Shown piece after piece: positions 27,494-38,134 of a stretch of 64,000 nt of DNA (positions are counted from its first letter, which is position 1; every line of letters starts with the position of its first letter). This DNA is from Paenibacillus silviterrae (GTDB taxonomy: Bacteria; Bacillota; Bacilli; Paenibacillales; NBRC-103111). The stretch is taken from NCBI RefSeq assembly GCF_030167925.1, contig NZ_JASKUT010000001.1:1116001-1180000 (forward strand), given 5' to 3'. Both the position numbers and the translations under genes were made by a program. The notes under the pieces were generated by a model, which was given only the letters and a program-made list of their open reading frames with translations, ran no database searches and was not told the DNA's origin.

Positions 27494-28234
27494 ATGCTTA
27501 TGGGGAAAGTGGCGCTTGTAACAGGCGCTTCGCGCGGTATCGGCAGAGCGATCGCTCTGACGCTGGCGGAAGCCGGCGCCGATGTCGTTGTAAACTACGC
27601 AGGCAGCGAAGGGGCTGCGGCGGAGGTGGTGCAGCAGATTGAAGCGCTGGGCCGCAAGTCGTTCAAGGTGAAAGCCAATGTAGGCTCGACACAAGAGGTA
27701 GAGGACCTGTTCAAGCAGGTGCTGGAGGCGTTCGGCCGCATCGATATTGTGGTGAACAACGCCGGGATTACCCGCGACAACCTGATCATGCGGATGAAAG
27801 AAGAGGAGTTCGATCAAGTGATCGAAACGAATCTGAAGGGCGTGTTCAACTGTATGAAGGCAGCAACCCGTCCGATGATGAAGCAGCGCTCCGGCCGGAT
27901 CATCAACATCTCCTCCGTCGTAGGAGCTTTGGGCAACGCAGGACAGACGAATTACGTGGCGGCTAAAGCCGGTGTCATCGGAATGACTAAGGCGGCAGCG
28001 AAGGAGCTTGCCTCCCGCGGAATTACCGTTAATTGCGTAGCTCCAGGCTTCATTGAGACCGATATGACGGATAAGCTGAACGAGGAGATGCGCACAGGCT
28101 TGCTCGCGCAAATTCCGCTCTCCCGTCTGGGACAGCCGGAGGATATCGCCAAGGCGGTACGCTTCCTTGCTTCAGACGATGCCTCCTACATGACCGGACA
28201 GACGATTCATGTCGACGGTGGCATGTACATGTAG
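27494..28234 (+). CDS. fabG: 3-oxoacyl-ACP reductase FabG
   Basis: This 246-residue short-chain dehydrogenase reduces 3-oxoacyl-ACP with NADPH. Seen: the nucleotide motif [21 protein letters not shown], the catalytic Ser in [15 protein letters not shown] (Tyr-x3-Lys), and the C-terminal [27 protein letters not shown] precedes the ATG by 8-9 bp; ATG 27500 is an alternative start. It is followed by a weak hairpin and the separate acpP promoter. Confidence 0.97.
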   Translation: MLMGKVALVTGASRGIGRAIALTLAEAGADVVVNYAGSEGAAAEVVQQIEALGRKSFKVKANVGSTQEVEDLFKQVLEAFGRIDIVVNNAGITRDNLIMRMKEEEFDQVIETNLKGVFNCMKAATRPMMKQRSGRIINISSVVGALGNAGQTNYVAAKAGVIGMTKAAAKELASRGITVNCVAPGFIETDMTDKLNEEMRTGLLAQIPLSRLGQPEDIAKAVRFLASDDASYMTGQTIHVDGGMYM

Positions 28235-28247
28235 GACTTGCAGCAAG

Positions 28248-28270
28248 AAAACAACGAAAATTGTTTTTTT
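28248..28270 (+). terminator. Weak A/T hairpin between fabG and acpP
   Basis: AAAACAA-cgaaaa-TTGTTTT plus three T. The stem is all A/T except one pair, so termination is probably partial. It would let acpP be expressed more strongly from its own promoter. Confidence 0.45.
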
Positions 28271-28290
28271 CTGCGTATCTCTTACTGACT

Positions 28291-28320
28291 ATGGCAATTT
28301 GTCCATAAGTTAAGTATAAT
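28291..28320 (+). promoter_or_regulatory. Promoter of acpP
   Basis: A perfect TATAAT at 28315-28320 with a weak -35 (ATGGCA, 18 bp spacing), 21 bp before the acpP ATG. It gives acpP an independent start inside the fab operon. Confidence 0.65.
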
Positions 28321-28341
28321 ACCGTAGAGGAGGTGAACCGG

Positions 28342-28575
28342 ATGTCTGACGTTTTGGATCGCGTAAAACGCATCGTCGTCGATCGACTTGGTGTCGACGA
28401 GAACGAGGTAACCCTCGAAGCATCTTTCAAGGATGACCTTGGAGCCGATTCTCTCGATGTAGTAGAGTTGGTTATGGAGCTGGAAGATGAGTTTGATATG
28501 GAAATCTCTGATGAAGATGCAGAGAAGATAACTACAGTAGGACAAGTAGTTGAGTACATAAAATCTCATACGTAA
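28342..28575 (+). CDS. acpP: Acyl carrier protein
   Basis: This 77-residue, very acidic four-helix protein carries growing acyl chains on a phosphopantetheine arm attached to Ser37 of the [18 protein letters not shown] motif. I chose ATG 28342, which follows GAGGAGGTG, over the GTG at 28333, which lies inside the ribosome binding site. It has its own TATAAT promoter and is followed by a long hairpin before fabF. Position between fabG and fabF is the usual one. Confidence 0.97.
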   Translation: MSDVLDRVKRIVVDRLGVDENEVTLEASFKDDLGADSLDVVELVMELEDEFDMEISDEDAEKITTVGQVVEYIKSHT

Positions 28576-28578
28576 CAC

Positions 28579-28615
28579 CATAAGTCCCGTTTAAACCACT
28601 TAAGCGGGACTTATG
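28579..28615 (+). terminator. Long hairpin between acpP and fabF
   Basis: CATAAGTCCCGTTTAA and TTAAGCGGGACTTATG form a ~16-bp stem (one G-T wobble) with a 5-nt loop. No long T-run follows, so it may be a weak terminator or a processing/stability element giving more acpP than fabF message. Confidence 0.6.
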
Positions 28616-28692
28616 TCCATTTCCTCCGATTTGGTTTTACTAATGATCATTCATAACGACATCAGTTATTTGACAATAGAGGTGGGTTTCAG

Positions 28693-29931
28693 GTGAAGCA
28701 AAGAGTAGTGATTACAGGACTTGGCGTCATGACGTCGCTCGGTAAGGACCTCGAAACATTCTGGGGAAGCCTGATGGAGGGCAAGTCTGGCGTCGGTATG
28801 ATCGAATCGTTCGATGTGAGCGAATATCCTACACGGATCGCGGCAGAGATTAAGGATTTCAACCCGGAAGATTACATGGATAAAAAAGAAGCTCGCCGCA
28901 TGGACCGATTCGTCCAGTTCGCTGTAGCCGCGACATTGTCGGCCGTGAAGGATGCCGGCCTCAACATTCAGGAGGATACCGATCCCGAGCGAGTGGGTGT
29001 GTATGTCGGTTCAGGAATCGGCGGCTTGTCCACATGGGAAGAGCAGCATAAGATTCTGCTGGAGAAGGGACCGAAGCGTGTCAGCCCGTTCTTCATTCCG
29101 ATGATGATCGCGAACATGGCCTCCGGCCAAATTTCCATGATCACCGGGGCGAAGGGCCCGAACAGCACTGCGGTTACCGCTTGCGCTACAGGGACGCATT
29201 CGATCGGCGACGCTTTTAAGACGATCGCCCATGGCGACGCGGACGTAATGATCTGCGGCGGCGCGGAAGCGACGATCAGCCCGACCGGCGTGGCAGGGTT
29301 CTGTGCACTCCGTGCCATGTCCACTCGCAATGAAGAGCCTGAGAAGGCAAGCCGTCCTTTCGATACGGGCCGCGACGGGTTCGTGATGGGCGAGGGAGCA
29401 GGCATTCTCATTCTCGAATCGCTGGAGCACGCTCAGAAGCGCGGCGCGAAAATTTACGGCGAAGTGATCGGGTACGGCATGAGCGGTGACGCTTACCACA
29501 TGACCGATCCGGATCCGGACGGCGCGGCACGCTGTATGGTCAAGGCTGTGAAGGATGCGGGAATTGATCCGGAGCAGGTTGACTACATTAATGCGCACGG
29601 CACTTCGACTCCAGTGGGAGACCGCTCGGAAACGACTGCTATCAAGAAGGCGTTTGGCGACCATGCGTATAAGCTGGCCGTCAGCTCCACGAAGTCCATG
29701 ACAGGACATTTGCTCGGTGCGGCCGGGGGCGTAGAGGCGTTGATCTGTGCGCTGGCGCTGAAGCACGGCATCATTCCTCCGACGATCAATCTGGAGAATC
29801 AGGATCCGGAATGTGATTTGGATTATGTGCCGAATGTTCCGCGTCAGGCGGACCTGAATATCGTAATGTCCAACTCCTTCGGCTTTGGAGGACATAACGC
29901 TACGGTGGTGCTGAAGAAATTCGAAGCATAA
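28693..29931 (+). CDS. fabF: 3-oxoacyl-ACP synthase II (FabF)
   Basis: This 412-residue KAS II elongates acyl-ACP. The Cys-His-His set is visible: Cys164 in [10 protein letters not shown], His in [11 protein letters not shown] and His in [11 protein letters not shown]. The gatekeeper region and [15 protein letters not shown] end are standard. It starts with GTG after GAGGTGGG. It is the last gene of the fatty-acid group; a terminator follows before rnc. Confidence 0.97.
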   Translation: MKQRVVITGLGVMTSLGKDLETFWGSLMEGKSGVGMIESFDVSEYPTRIAAEIKDFNPEDYMDKKEARRMDRFVQFAVAATLSAVKDAGLNIQEDTDPERVGVYVGSGIGGLSTWEEQHKILLEKGPKRVSPFFIPMMIANMASGQISMITGAKGPNSTAVTACATGTHSIGDAFKTIAHGDADVMICGGAEATISPTGVAGFCALRAMSTRNEEPEKASRPFDTGRDGFVMGEGAGILILESLEHAQKRGAKIYGEVIGYGMSGDAYHMTDPDPDGAARCMVKAVKDAGIDPEQVDYINAHGTSTPVGDRSETTAIKKAFGDHAYKLAVSSTKSMTGHLLGAAGGVEALICALALKHGIIPPTINLENQDPECDLDYVPNVPRQADLNIVMSNSFGFGGHNATVVLKKFEA

Positions 29932-29975
29932 TCGGCGCCATTCGGCCCATACTATAACGTGCGCTTTGTTCTGTG

Positions 29976-30018
29976 GTTGATAAAGCCGGCCTCCAAGCCG
30001 GACTTTATCAACTTTTGT
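29976..30018 (+). terminator. Rho-independent terminator after fabF
   Basis: GTTGATAAAGCCGGC and GCCGGACTTTATCAAC pair with a single bulged A, followed by TTTTGTT. Confidence 0.88.
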
Positions 30019-30073
30019 TCGTTATGTGGTTTCAAAGACTTCCTAGGGGAACACATCAATAGGCGGTGAAAAC

Positions 30074-30781
30074 ATGCATCGTAACCTTAAACAGCTGCAA
30101 GAGGCGTTGCAGCTATCGTTTCGGCATCCCGAATTGCTCCGGCAAGCGTTTACCCACTCCTCCTATGTGAACGAGCATCGCATCGGAAACCACAAGGATA
30201 ACGAACGACTCGAATTTCTTGGCGATGCCGTCTTGGAATTAACGGTATCCGAATATTTATTTGAACAGCATCCGGAACGCTCGGAGGGCGAGCTGACCAA
30301 GCTGCGTGCCTCCATCGTATGCGAGCCTTCGCTCGTCGGCTTTGCCGAACAGCTCGATTTCGGTTCTTATGTACTGCTGGGCAAAGGCGAGGAGCTGACA
30401 GGAGGAAGAACAAGGCCCGCTTTGCTGGCGGACGTATTCGAATCGTTTATCGGTGCGCTCTACCTGGATCAGGGGCTTGAAACAGTCCGATCGTTCCTGA
30501 AGAAGCACATGTTCCCTAACCTTCCGGGGCAAGGGAAGCTGCTAACGGCCGACTATAAGACGTTGCTGCAGGAGCATGTTCAACAGCACAGTCTGGGAAG
30601 CATTGAGTACAAGATCGTGGATGAACGAGGACCTGCGCATGAAAGAGAGTTTCTTTCGGAGGTATATCTTCAGGAGCAGCTTCTCGGACGCGGCTCCGGC
30701 CGTTCGAAGAAAGAAGCGGAGCAGCATGCGGCTAAAGAGGCGTTAGAGACGCTGAAGGTTAAGGTCCAGCAGCCAAAGTGA
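30074..30781 (+). CDS. rnc: Ribonuclease III
   Basis: This 235-residue double-strand-specific endoribonuclease processes rRNA precursors and other structured RNAs. The signature [14 protein letters not shown] (residues ~43-56), the second metal site [15 protein letters not shown], and a C-terminal double-stranded RNA-binding domain ([13 protein letters not shown] to [13 protein letters not shown]) are present. Length is normal. A GGCGGTG site precedes the ATG. It lies directly upstream of smc and ftsY, as in B. subtilis. Confidence 0.97.
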   Translation: MHRNLKQLQEALQLSFRHPELLRQAFTHSSYVNEHRIGNHKDNERLEFLGDAVLELTVSEYLFEQHPERSEGELTKLRASIVCEPSLVGFAEQLDFGSYVLLGKGEELTGGRTRPALLADVFESFIGALYLDQGLETVRSFLKKHMFPNLPGQGKLLTADYKTLLQEHVQQHSLGSIEYKIVDERGPAHEREFLSEVYLQEQLLGRGSGRSKKEAEQHAAKEALETLKVKVQQPK

Positions 30782-30910
30782 ATAGATACTCTTTCTTCAG
30801 AGGCGCCGGGCTCCCAGTGTAGGAGCAGGCGCTTCTTTTGTAAGATGCTGAAGACCTCAGGTATCTACTAACGCTGGAGAATGTGTTACAATAGCGTGTG
30901 AGGTGAGACC

Positions 30911-33900
30911 ATGTTTTTGAAGCGTATCGAGCTGGCCGGATTCAAGTCCTTTGCCGACAAGACGGAGCTGGAGTTCGTTCAGGGCATTACCGCCGTCGTA
31001 GGCCCGAACGGCAGCGGCAAGAGCAACATTTCCGACGGGATCCGGTGGGTGCTCGGGGAGCAGAGCGCACGATCTCTGCGCGGGGGCAAAATGGAAGATA
31101 TTATCTTCGCCGGAAGTGACGCGCGTAAAGCGGTCAACTACGGAGAAGTATCGCTGACGCTGGATAACTCCAGCAACTCGCTACCGCTCGATTATCAAGA
31201 GGTAACCGTGACAAGACGGGTGCATCGCAGCGGAGACAGCGAATATTTTATTAATAAGCAGTCCTGCCGGCTCAAGGATATTACCGAGCTGTTCATGGAC
31301 ACCGGGATCGGGAAGGAAGCGTACTCGATCATCGGACAGGGGCGAATAGAAGAGATTCTCAGTACGAAATCGGAGGATCGCCGCGGCATCTTCGAAGAAG
31401 CGTCGGGAATCGTCAAATATAAATCGAGGAAAAAAGAAACCGAGAAGAAGCTGCAGGAAACCGAGCAAAACCTGCTTCGGATCCACGACCTGGTCTCCGA
31501 GCTGGAGGATCAGATCGAGCCGCTTCGCGAGCAATCGGAGAAGGCGATTCGCTACAAGGAGCTGAAGGAGCAGCTCAAGTCCAGCGAGATCGCCATGTAC
31601 GTGTATCAAATTGAGCAGATTTACGCCTCATGGACCGAAATTAATGCCAAGCTGGACCGGCTTCGGCGGGAAGAGCTGGAGTTGTCCGGCTTCGTCAGCA
31701 CTCATGACGCACAGCTGGAGCAGCATCGCTGGGAATCGCGCCGGCTTGAAGAAGAGACGGAAGCCCTGCAGGAGCAGCTGCTTCAGCTGAGCGAGGATTT
31801 TGAGAAGTGCGAAGGCCATGGCGAGGTATTAAAGGAACGCAAGAAAAATTTTGCTTCCAATGAGTCGCAACTCAAATTGACCGTTGCTCAACAGGAGCAG
31901 AGGCTTCAGGAGAAGGAAGCGGAGATTGCCGGCTTTAAGGATAAGATACGGTATCTCTCAGCGGAGTTGGATGAGTCGCAAGCGAAGCTGAAAGCTGAAG
32001 AAGACCGGCTGCTCGGAGTGACGGGAGGCATCAGCAGCGAAGAGGAGGACCGCCTGAAGTCGGAGCTTCTGGAGCGGCTCAACGACATGGCGAATGCCCG
32101 CAATGAAGCAAGGTATGCGGAGCAGCAGCTGGAGACGCTGTCAAGACGGCTGGACCGGATCGGCGATGAACGCCGCAAGTGGCAGGAGCAAAGCGACAGC
32201 ATCGCCGAACGGAAGAAGGAGCTGGAGACGAGGCTTGGGCTGGTAGTGGATGAGATCGGCAAGCTCCGCAACAAATACCTGGACGTAAGCCAATTATTAA
32301 AGGAGAAGCAGCTGCTGGCCGAGGAAGTACAGACGACCGTGCGCAAGTGGGAGCAAAAGCTGGACGCCCTTATCTCGCGCCGGGATACGATGCGGGAGAT
32401 GGCTAACGATTACGACGGCTTCGCGCATGGCGTCAAGGAGGTACTGAAGGCCAAGGACCGCGGCGATCTGCGAGGCATTCATGGCGCGGTAGCCGAGCTG
32501 GTGAAGGTGCCAGCGAACGTTGAGGTCGCGGTAGAAACGGCGCTTGGCGCGGCGCTTCAAAACATCGTCGTTCAGAACGAAGCGAACGGACGGGACGCGA
32601 TTGCGTTCCTGAAAAAGCGTCAGCTGGGCCGTGCTACCTTCCTGCCGCTGGATGTCATTCGCGGACGCTCCATACCGGAGCACGAGGTGCGTCAGCTGCA
32701 AGGAATGGAAGGCTTTATCGGGATTGCCGCCGAGCTTGTACAGTTTGATGAGACATATAGGCAAATCGTCGGGAGCATGCTCGGTAATGTCATCATAGCC
32801 GGTACGCTTGAGGTAGCGAACCGGATTGCGGCGCGCGTTCAGTATCGGTTCCGAGTGGTGACGCTGGAGGGCGACGTCGTAAACCCGGGCGGATCGATGA
32901 CTGGGGGCAGTCAGCAGAAGAAGACGACCAGCCTGCTCAGCCGTCAGCGCCAGATCGAGGAAATGGACCAGGACATCATTACTAATGAAACGCAGCTGCA
33001 GGAGCTGCGTAAAAAGGCAGAGCATGTCCGAAAGGACATGGCCGCAGCCTCGCATCAGCTGGACGAGCTTCGTCAATCGGTGGAAACCTTGCGTCTTGAA
33101 GAGCAGCAGATCCGTGCCTCCTTAGAGCCACTGGAGAAGGAAGCTAGGCAGGTAGCCGATCAGCTTGCGCTGTATGGAGCCGATGACGAGTCACTGACAG
33201 AGGAGCGCAAGGATCTCGAGACGCGTAAGGTCAAGGCGGAGCAGGCCCTCGTGCAGCTTCAGCAGGAAGAGGCACATCTTCAACAGGCGATTCGCGATGC
33301 AGAGATTCGGCGCAAAGCAAGCGAATCGGCGAAGGAAGAGCTGCAAACGCAGCTTACGGACCTGAAGATCAAGGTCGCCTCCCAGTCGCAGGAGAAGCAG
33401 CTGCTCCAGGATCAGGAGCGCCGTTTCCGTGCGGAATTGGATACGCTTCGATCAGAGCTGGACATGAACCGCCGTATGCTGGAGCAGCTGGTTCACGATA
33501 TGGAGCTGCATGAGCAGGAAACGGTGCTGCAGATCGAGCTGCTGAACGATTTGAAGCTGAAAAAGCAGCACTGCGCGGAGCAGCTGGACCTGAAGCGGGC
33601 GGAACGAGCGGAATGGCTTGCGAAGCTCGAACAAGAAGAGAATAAGACGCGCGAGCAGCGCAATCAGCTGAAGCAGATCCAAGAGCAGATGCATCAAACG
33701 GAGGTTCGCGTCAACCGGCTTGATGTGGAGCTCGAGAATCTGCTGAAAAAGCTGTCCGAGGATTACGAGCTCAGCTTCGAGCTGGCGAAGCAGCGTTATC
33801 CGGTGCCGGAGGATGTGCTCGGGATGCAGAACAAGGTGCGCGAGCTGAAGCGAGATATTGCCGCGTTGGGAGATGTGAACCTCGGGGCTATCGAGGAGTT

Positions 33901-34492
33901 CCAGCGCGTCAACGAGCGCTTTACGTTCTTAACGGAACAGAAGGACGATCTGATCGAAGCGAAGACGGCATTGTACCAGGTCATCCGGGAGATGGACGAG
34001 GAAATGTCGAAGCGCTTTAAGACCACGTTCGATGCGATTCGCTCGCATTTCGTCGTGGTATTCTCTAAGCTGTTCGGGGGCGGCCGGGCCGACCTGATTC
34101 TTTCCGAGCCGGAGAATATGCTCGATACGGGCATTGAGATCGTGGCCCAGCCGCCGGGCAAAAAGCTGCAAAACCTGCAGCTGCTCTCCGGGGGAGAGCG
34201 GGCGCTCACGGCCATCGCACTGCTGTTCTCGATTATTCGCGTCAAGCCGGTCCCGTTCTGTGTGCTCGACGAGGTGGAGGCGGCGCTCGATGAGGCGAAC
34301 GTAGCGCGCTTTGCCGAGTATTTGCGCGAGTTTTCCGAGGTAACGCAGTTTATCGTCGTGACCCACCGCAAAGGAACCATGGAAGAAGCGGATGTTTTAT
34401 ACGGAGTGACGATGGAAGAGGGCGGCGTATCGAAGCTGGTATCCGTCCGGCTTGAAGAGGATGAGTCGATTATTGCGTCGGAAACGGCGTAA
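30911..34492 (+). CDS. smc: Chromosome segregation protein SMC
   Basis: This 1193-residue SMC ATPase compacts and segregates the chromosome with ScpA and ScpB. The order is: N-terminal ATPase with Walker A ([13 protein letters not shown]) and the Q-loop region ([20 protein letters not shown]), coiled coil ~170-500, hinge ~515-670 ([16 protein letters not shown] to [14 protein letters not shown]), second coiled coil ~680-1020, and a C-terminal ATPase with the ABC signature [14 protein letters not shown] and Walker [26 protein letters not shown] precedes the ATG. It lies between rnc and ftsY. Confidence 0.98.
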   Translation: MFLKRIELAGFKSFADKTELEFVQGITAVVGPNGSGKSNISDGIRWVLGEQSARSLRGGKMEDIIFAGSDARKAVNYGEVSLTLDNSSNSLPLDYQEVTVTRRVHRSGDSEYFINKQSCRLKDITELFMDTGIGKEAYSIIGQGRIEEILSTKSEDRRGIFEEASGIVKYKSRKKETEKKLQETEQNLLRIHDLVSELEDQIEPLREQSEKAIRYKELKEQLKSSEIAMYVYQIEQIYASWTEINAKLDRLRREELELSGFVSTHDAQLEQHRWESRRLEEETEALQEQLLQLSEDFEKCEGHGEVLKERKKNFASNESQLKLTVAQQEQRLQEKEAEIAGFKDKIRYLSAELDESQAKLKAEEDRLLGVTGGISSEEEDRLKSELLERLNDMANARNEARYAEQQLETLSRRLDRIGDERRKWQEQSDSIAERKKELETRLGLVVDEIGKLRNKYLDVSQLLKEKQLLAEEVQTTVRKWEQKLDALISRRDTMREMANDYDGFAHGVKEVLKAKDRGDLRGIHGAVAELVKVPANVEVAVETALGAALQNIVVQNEANGRDAIAFLKKRQLGRATFLPLDVIRGRSIPEHEVRQLQGMEGFIGIAAELVQFDETYRQIVGSMLGNVIIAGTLEVANRIAARVQYRFRVVTLEGDVVNPGGSMTGGSQQKKTTSLLSRQRQIEEMDQDIITNETQLQELRKKAEHVRKDMAAASHQLDELRQSVETLRLEEQQIRASLEPLEKEARQVADQLALYGADDESLTEERKDLETRKVKAEQALVQLQQEEAHLQQAIRDAEIRRKASESAKEELQTQLTDLKIKVASQSQEKQLLQDQERRFRAELDTLRSELDMNRRMLEQLVHDMELHEQETVLQIELLNDLKLKKQHCAEQLDLKRAERAEWLAKLEQEENKTREQRNQLKQIQEQMHQTEVRVNRLDVELENLLKKLSEDYELSFELAKQRYPVPEDVLGMQNKVRELKRDIAALGDVNLGAIEEFQRVNERFTFLTEQKDDLIEAKTALYQVIREMDEEMSKRFKTTFDAIRSHFVVVFSKLFGGGRADLILSEPENMLDTGIEIVAQPPGKKLQNLQLLSGGERALTAIALLFSIIRVKPVPFCVLDEVEAALDEANVARFAEYLREFSEVTQFIVVTHRKGTMEEADVLYGVTMEEGGVSKLVSVRLEEDESIIASETA

Positions 34493-34522
34493 TCGCATAT
34501 AGGAGAAAGGGGCATAGTGCCG

Positions 34523-35527
34523 ATGAATTTTTTTAAAAAGCTGAAGGAAAGCATTTCGACCAAGGCGGAAGCGGTCACGAATAAGTTCAAGGAAGGATTA
34601 ACGAAGACGAGAGATGTGTTCGTTGATCGCGTCGAAGACCTGTTCTCCCGCCGCAAGAAGATTGACGAGGAGTTTTATGAGGAGCTGGAGGAAATTTTGA
34701 TCGGGGCCGACGTCGGTGTGAATACCGTGCTGAAGCTGATGGATAACCTTCGGTCCGAGGTGCGCAAGCGCAAAATCGAAAGCCCGAGCGAGCTGCAGCC
34801 GGTATTGTCCGAGATGCTGATTGGTCTGCTGAAGGGGGAAGAGAACGCTTCTCTGAAGATGGCGGATTCCGGCCTTACCATTATTTTATTCGTTGGTGTC
34901 AACGGCGTAGGAAAAACGACTACCATCGGCAAGATGGCCCACTATATGAAATCCCAAGGAAAAAAAGTGCTGCTCGCTGCGGGAGATACGTTCCGGGCAG
35001 GAGCAATCGAACAGCTGGAGGAGTGGGGCAAGCGTGCGGGCGTAGACGTAATCAAGCAGCAGGCGGGCTCTGACCCGGCGGCCGTCATGTTCGATGCCGT
35101 CCAGGCGGCCAAATCGCGCGGGGTGGACGTTCTGCTCTGCGATACGGCAGGGCGCTTGCAGAACAAGGTCAACCTAATGGAGGAGCTGAACAAAATTTAT
35201 CGCGTCATTCGCCGCGAGGTGCCGGAGGCCCCGCATGAGGTGCTGCTGGTGCTCGATGCGACGACGGGACAAAATGCGCTTTCCCAGGCGAAGCTTTTTG
35301 ACGAGAAGTCAGGTCTTAGCGGCCTGGTCCTCACGAAGCTTGACGGAACGGCGAAGGGCGGCATCGTTGTTGCGATTCGCCAGGAGCTGAAGCTGCCGGT
35401 GAAATTCGTCGGCCTCGGCGAGAAAATGGACGATCTGCAGCCGTTCGATTCGGATCAATTCGTTCACGCCCTCTTCAGCAAATGGATTCAGGAAGAGGAA
35501 GCAAAGGAAGGCCAGGAACAGCCTTAA
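34523..35527 (+). CDS. ftsY: Signal recognition particle receptor FtsY
   Basis: This 334-residue SRP GTPase receptor docks the SRP-ribosome complex at the membrane. It has a short N-terminal helix (MNFFKKLKESIS) that acts as the membrane-contact element, an NG domain with G1 GVNGVGKTTTIGKMA, DTFRAGAIEQLEEW, G3 CDTAGRLQNK, and TKLDGTAKGG. The long acidic A domain of E. coli FtsY is absent, as expected for Bacillota. The GTG at 34517 is an alternative start; AGGAGAAAGGGG precedes both. Confidence 0.96.
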   Translation: MNFFKKLKESISTKAEAVTNKFKEGLTKTRDVFVDRVEDLFSRRKKIDEEFYEELEEILIGADVGVNTVLKLMDNLRSEVRKRKIESPSELQPVLSEMLIGLLKGEENASLKMADSGLTIILFVGVNGVGKTTTIGKMAHYMKSQGKKVLLAAGDTFRAGAIEQLEEWGKRAGVDVIKQQAGSDPAAVMFDAVQAAKSRGVDVLLCDTAGRLQNKVNLMEELNKIYRVIRREVPEAPHEVLLVLDATTGQNALSQAKLFDEKSGLSGLVLTKLDGTAKGGIVVAIRQELKLPVKFVGLGEKMDDLQPFDSDQFVHALFSKWIQEEEAKEGQEQP

Positions 35528-35569
35528 TCCCAAGGCAAATCCCGTTTGAAGACTGTTAAGGATAAAAGC

Positions 35570-35598
35570 TTGACATCCACTCCGGAATTCAGTATGAT
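35570..35598 (+). promoter_or_regulatory. Sigma-A promoter of the ylxM-ffh operon
   Basis: TTGACA (35570-35575), 17-bp spacer, TATGAT (35593-35598). This is a near-consensus promoter 50 bp before the ylxM ATG. Confidence 0.88.
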
Positions 35599-35647
35599 AG
35601 GTTCTGTTGTTCCTGTAAAGTGTTTTACCTTAACGGAGGTGGAGCAC

Positions 35648-35986
35648 ATGACTGAAGAAAGTGCGCTGCTGAAGGCGAACCGCATTAACCTGCTGTTCGA
35701 TTTCTATGAGAAGCTGCTTACGGATAAGCAGCAGCAGTTCATGAAGGCATATTTCCACGATGATTACTCGCTTGGCGAGATTGCTGCGGAATTCGGCATC
35801 AGCCGGCAAGCCGTTTACGAGCATATTAAACGTGCCGAAGCGGTGCTGGAGGAGTACGAATCCAAGCTGCAGCTGCTGGCAAGGCATGAAGAACGCCAGC
35901 GATTGCTCAGCGAGCTTAGAGCGGCGGCAGACCCGAACCACGGGCATTTGCAGGAGCTCATTAATAAGCTTATCGAGCACGATTGA
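35648..35986 (+). CDS. ylxM: YlxM family HTH protein, SRP-associated
   Basis: This 112-residue helical protein has a sigma-70 region 4-like helix-turn-helix (YFHDDYSLGEIAAEF followed by SRQAVYEHIKRAE) and a C-terminal helix. YlxM proteins are encoded immediately upstream of ffh in Bacillota and have been linked to SRP function. I chose ATG 35648, after GGAGGTGGAG; the longer frame runs through the promoter. It lies 55 bp before ffh. Confidence 0.93.
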   Translation: MTEESALLKANRINLLFDFYEKLLTDKQQQFMKAYFHDDYSLGEIAAEFGISRQAVYEHIKRAEAVLEEYESKLQLLARHEERQRLLSELRAAADPNHGHLQELINKLIEHD

Positions 35987-36041
35987 CTGAATAAGAATCC
36001 GAACTATGATATAAATTCCTCCAGAAGGTGGTGACGCGTTC

Positions 36042-37409
36042 ATGGCATTCGAAGGACTAGCCAGCCGATTGCAAAATGTATTTAGCAAGCTAAGAGGCAA
36101 AGGCAAGCTGACGGAGGACGATGTAAACGAGGCACTGAGGGAAGTACGGCTCGCGCTTCTTGAAGCGGACGTTAACTTTAAAGTCGTTAAGGAATTCATC
36201 GCAAAGGTGAAGGAGCGCGCCATCGGCCAAGAGGTGCTGCAAAGCTTCACACCGGCGATGGTCGTCGTCGACATCGTGAATAAAGAGCTCACCGAGCTCA
36301 TGGGCGGAACGCAAAGCAAGCTGGCGAAGGCCAATAAGCCGCCTACCGTCATTATGATGGCAGGCTTGCAGGGTGCCGGTAAAACGACAACGGTCGGTAA
36401 GCTGGCCAAAATGCTCGCCCAACAAAATCATAAGCCGCTCCTGGCGGCGGGAGATATTTACCGTCCCGCAGCGATTAAGCAGCTGCAAGTGCTTGGAGAG
36501 CAGCTGAAGGTACCGGTGTTCGCCATGGGGACGGATGTAAGCCCTGTGGAGATCGCAAAGAAGGCGCTGCAGCAGGCGAAGGATCAAGGCAACGATTACT
36601 TGATCATCGATACGGCCGGCCGTTTGCACATCGACGAAACGTTGATGGACGAGCTGAAGCAGATCGTCGAAGCGGTCAATCCGAATGAAATCCTTCTGGT
36701 CGTTGATGCAATGACAGGTCAGGATGCAGTTAACGTCGCGGAGAGCTTCCACAAGCAGCTTGAGCTGACGGGCGTAGTGCTGACGAAGCTCGACGGCGAT
36801 ACCCGAGGCGGTGCCGCATTATCGGTTAAGGCGGTCACCGGCTGCCCGATCAAGTTTGCTGCGATGGGTGAGAAGATGGATGCGCTGGAGCCGTTCCATC
36901 CCGAACGGATGGCATCCCGTATTCTCGGCATGGGCGATATGCTCACGCTGATCGAGAAGGCACAGGCGAGCATCGATGCCGACAAGGCGAAAGAGATGGA
37001 GCGCAAGATGCGCAATGCCGAGTTCACCTTCGACGATTTCCTCGAGCAAATGGAGCAGGTAAAGAAGCTTGGTCCGCTCGATCAAATTCTTGACATGCTG
37101 CCTGGCGCAGGGAAGATCAAGGGTATGAAGGACGTGAAGGTGGACGACAAGCAGATGAGCCGTGTAGCGGCCATCGTGAAGTCCATGACGAAGGAGGAGC
37201 GCGCCCATCCGGAGCTGCTCAATCCTAGTCGCCGAAAGCGTTTGGCTGCCGGCAGCGGCAATTCGATTCAAGACGTCAACCGGTTCATTAAGCAGTTCGA
37301 GGACATGCGCAAAATGATGAAGCAGTTCTCCAGCATGATGGGACCTAAGGGCAACAAGATGATGAAGCAAATGAAGAAGCTTGGCAAAGGCGGGAAATTC
37401 CCGTTCTAA
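36042..37409 (+). CDS. ffh: Signal recognition particle protein Ffh
   Basis: This 455-residue SRP54 GTPase binds signal peptides and the 4.5S/6S-type SRP RNA and works with FtsY. N domain; G domain with GLQGAGKTTTVGKLAKML, DIYRPAAIKQL, IDTAGRLHIDE and TKLDGDTRGGAAL; and a C-terminal Met-rich M domain (MMKQFSSMMGPKGNKMMKQM). Length is normal. AGAAGGTGGTG precedes the ATG. It lies between ylxM and rpsP. Confidence 0.98.
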   Translation: MAFEGLASRLQNVFSKLRGKGKLTEDDVNEALREVRLALLEADVNFKVVKEFIAKVKERAIGQEVLQSFTPAMVVVDIVNKELTELMGGTQSKLAKANKPPTVIMMAGLQGAGKTTTVGKLAKMLAQQNHKPLLAAGDIYRPAAIKQLQVLGEQLKVPVFAMGTDVSPVEIAKKALQQAKDQGNDYLIIDTAGRLHIDETLMDELKQIVEAVNPNEILLVVDAMTGQDAVNVAESFHKQLELTGVVLTKLDGDTRGGAALSVKAVTGCPIKFAAMGEKMDALEPFHPERMASRILGMGDMLTLIEKAQASIDADKAKEMERKMRNAEFTFDDFLEQMEQVKKLGPLDQILDMLPGAGKIKGMKDVKVDDKQMSRVAAIVKSMTKEERAHPELLNPSRRKRLAAGSGNSIQDVNRFIKQFEDMRKMMKQFSSMMGPKGNKMMKQMKKLGKGGKFPF

Positions 37410-37457
37410 TCCCGGCATCATATAATCATTTTACTCTATCTGGGAGGTGAAAATATC

Positions 37458-37730
37458 ATGGCAACTCGCATTCGTCTTAAGCGTATGGGCGCTCACAAAG
37501 CTCCTTTCTACCGTGTGGTGGTTTCGGATTCCCGTTCCCCGCGTGACGGCCGCTTTATCGAAGAGATCGGTACTTATAATCCGGTGGCTCAACCAGCCAT
37601 TGTCAATATTGACGAAGAGAAAGCACTGAAATGGCTTCAAACTGGTGCTCAAGCTTCCGACACAGTACGCAGTCTGTTCAGCAAAGCCGGCATCATGACT
37701 AAGTTCCACGAGTCCAAGCTGCAGAAGTAA
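37458..37730 (+). CDS. rpsP: 30S ribosomal protein S16
   Basis: This 90-residue S16 begins [20 protein letters not shown] and contains [18 protein letters not shown] and [19 protein letters not shown], all standard. A strong GGGAGGTG site precedes the ATG. It lies 48 bp after ffh and is followed by khpA, as in most Bacillota. Confidence 0.98.
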   Translation: MATRIRLKRMGAHKAPFYRVVVSDSRSPRDGRFIEEIGTYNPVAQPAIVNIDEEKALKWLQTGAQASDTVRSLFSKAGIMTKFHESKLQK

Positions 37731-37772
37731 TCTCGCTGCAGCGTAAGGCTGCACGTGAATTCGGAGGTACGA

Positions 37773-38003
37773 ATGAAGGATCTTATAACCGTTATCGCCA
37801 AGGCGTTGGTGGATCATCCGGATGAAGTACGCGTGACCTCGAAGGAGGACGACCGCAGCATTACGTACGAGCTGTCCGTTCACCCCGACGACGTCGGTAA
37901 AGTGATCGGCAAGCAAGGTCGTATTGCGAAGTCGCTTCGTACCGTCGTCACATCCGCTGCAGTGAAGGAACCGAAACGAGTTTCGGTTGAAATCTTGTCG
38001 TAA
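37773..38003 (+). CDS. khpA: KH-domain RNA-binding protein KhpA (YlqC)
   Basis: This 76-residue protein is a single KH domain with the GKQG loop in VIGKQGRIAKSLRTVV, preceded by LSVHPDDVGK. KhpA acts with KhpB in RNA binding and in control of cell elongation and division in Gram-positive bacteria. I chose ATG 37773 after CGGAGGT; the GTG at 37755 lacks a site. It closes the rpsP unit and is followed by a terminator. Confidence 0.95.
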   Translation: MKDLITVIAKALVDHPDEVRVTSKEDDRSITYELSVHPDDVGKVIGKQGRIAKSLRTVVTSAAVKEPKRVSVEILS

Positions 38004-38014
38004 TGTCAACAATG

Positions 38015-38044
38015 AGAGTTAGGAGATGCTCCTAACTCTTTTGT
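38015..38044 (+). terminator. Rho-independent terminator after khpA
   Basis: AGAGTTAGGAG-atg-CTCCTAACTCT is a perfect 11-bp stem, followed by TTTTG. Confidence 0.9.
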
Positions 38045-38134
38045 GTATATACGGGTCTCTTGAAAAGGGGCACCCCCTTACATAATCCATAGGGTTCATT
38101 TTACACGGGGGGATTACTATAAATGGAGGTTTCC

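Noticed and set aside
27458..28111. 217-codon minus-strand frame opposite fabG, and similar long shadows opposite fabF, smc and sucC
   Set aside because: They lie antisense to unmistakable core genes, lack start signals and show no conserved motifs.
38059..38086. Promoter TTGAAA/CATAAT upstream of rimM
   Set aside because: The spacer is only 15 bp and is occupied by a GGGG/CCCC hairpin, so the case is too weak to list.
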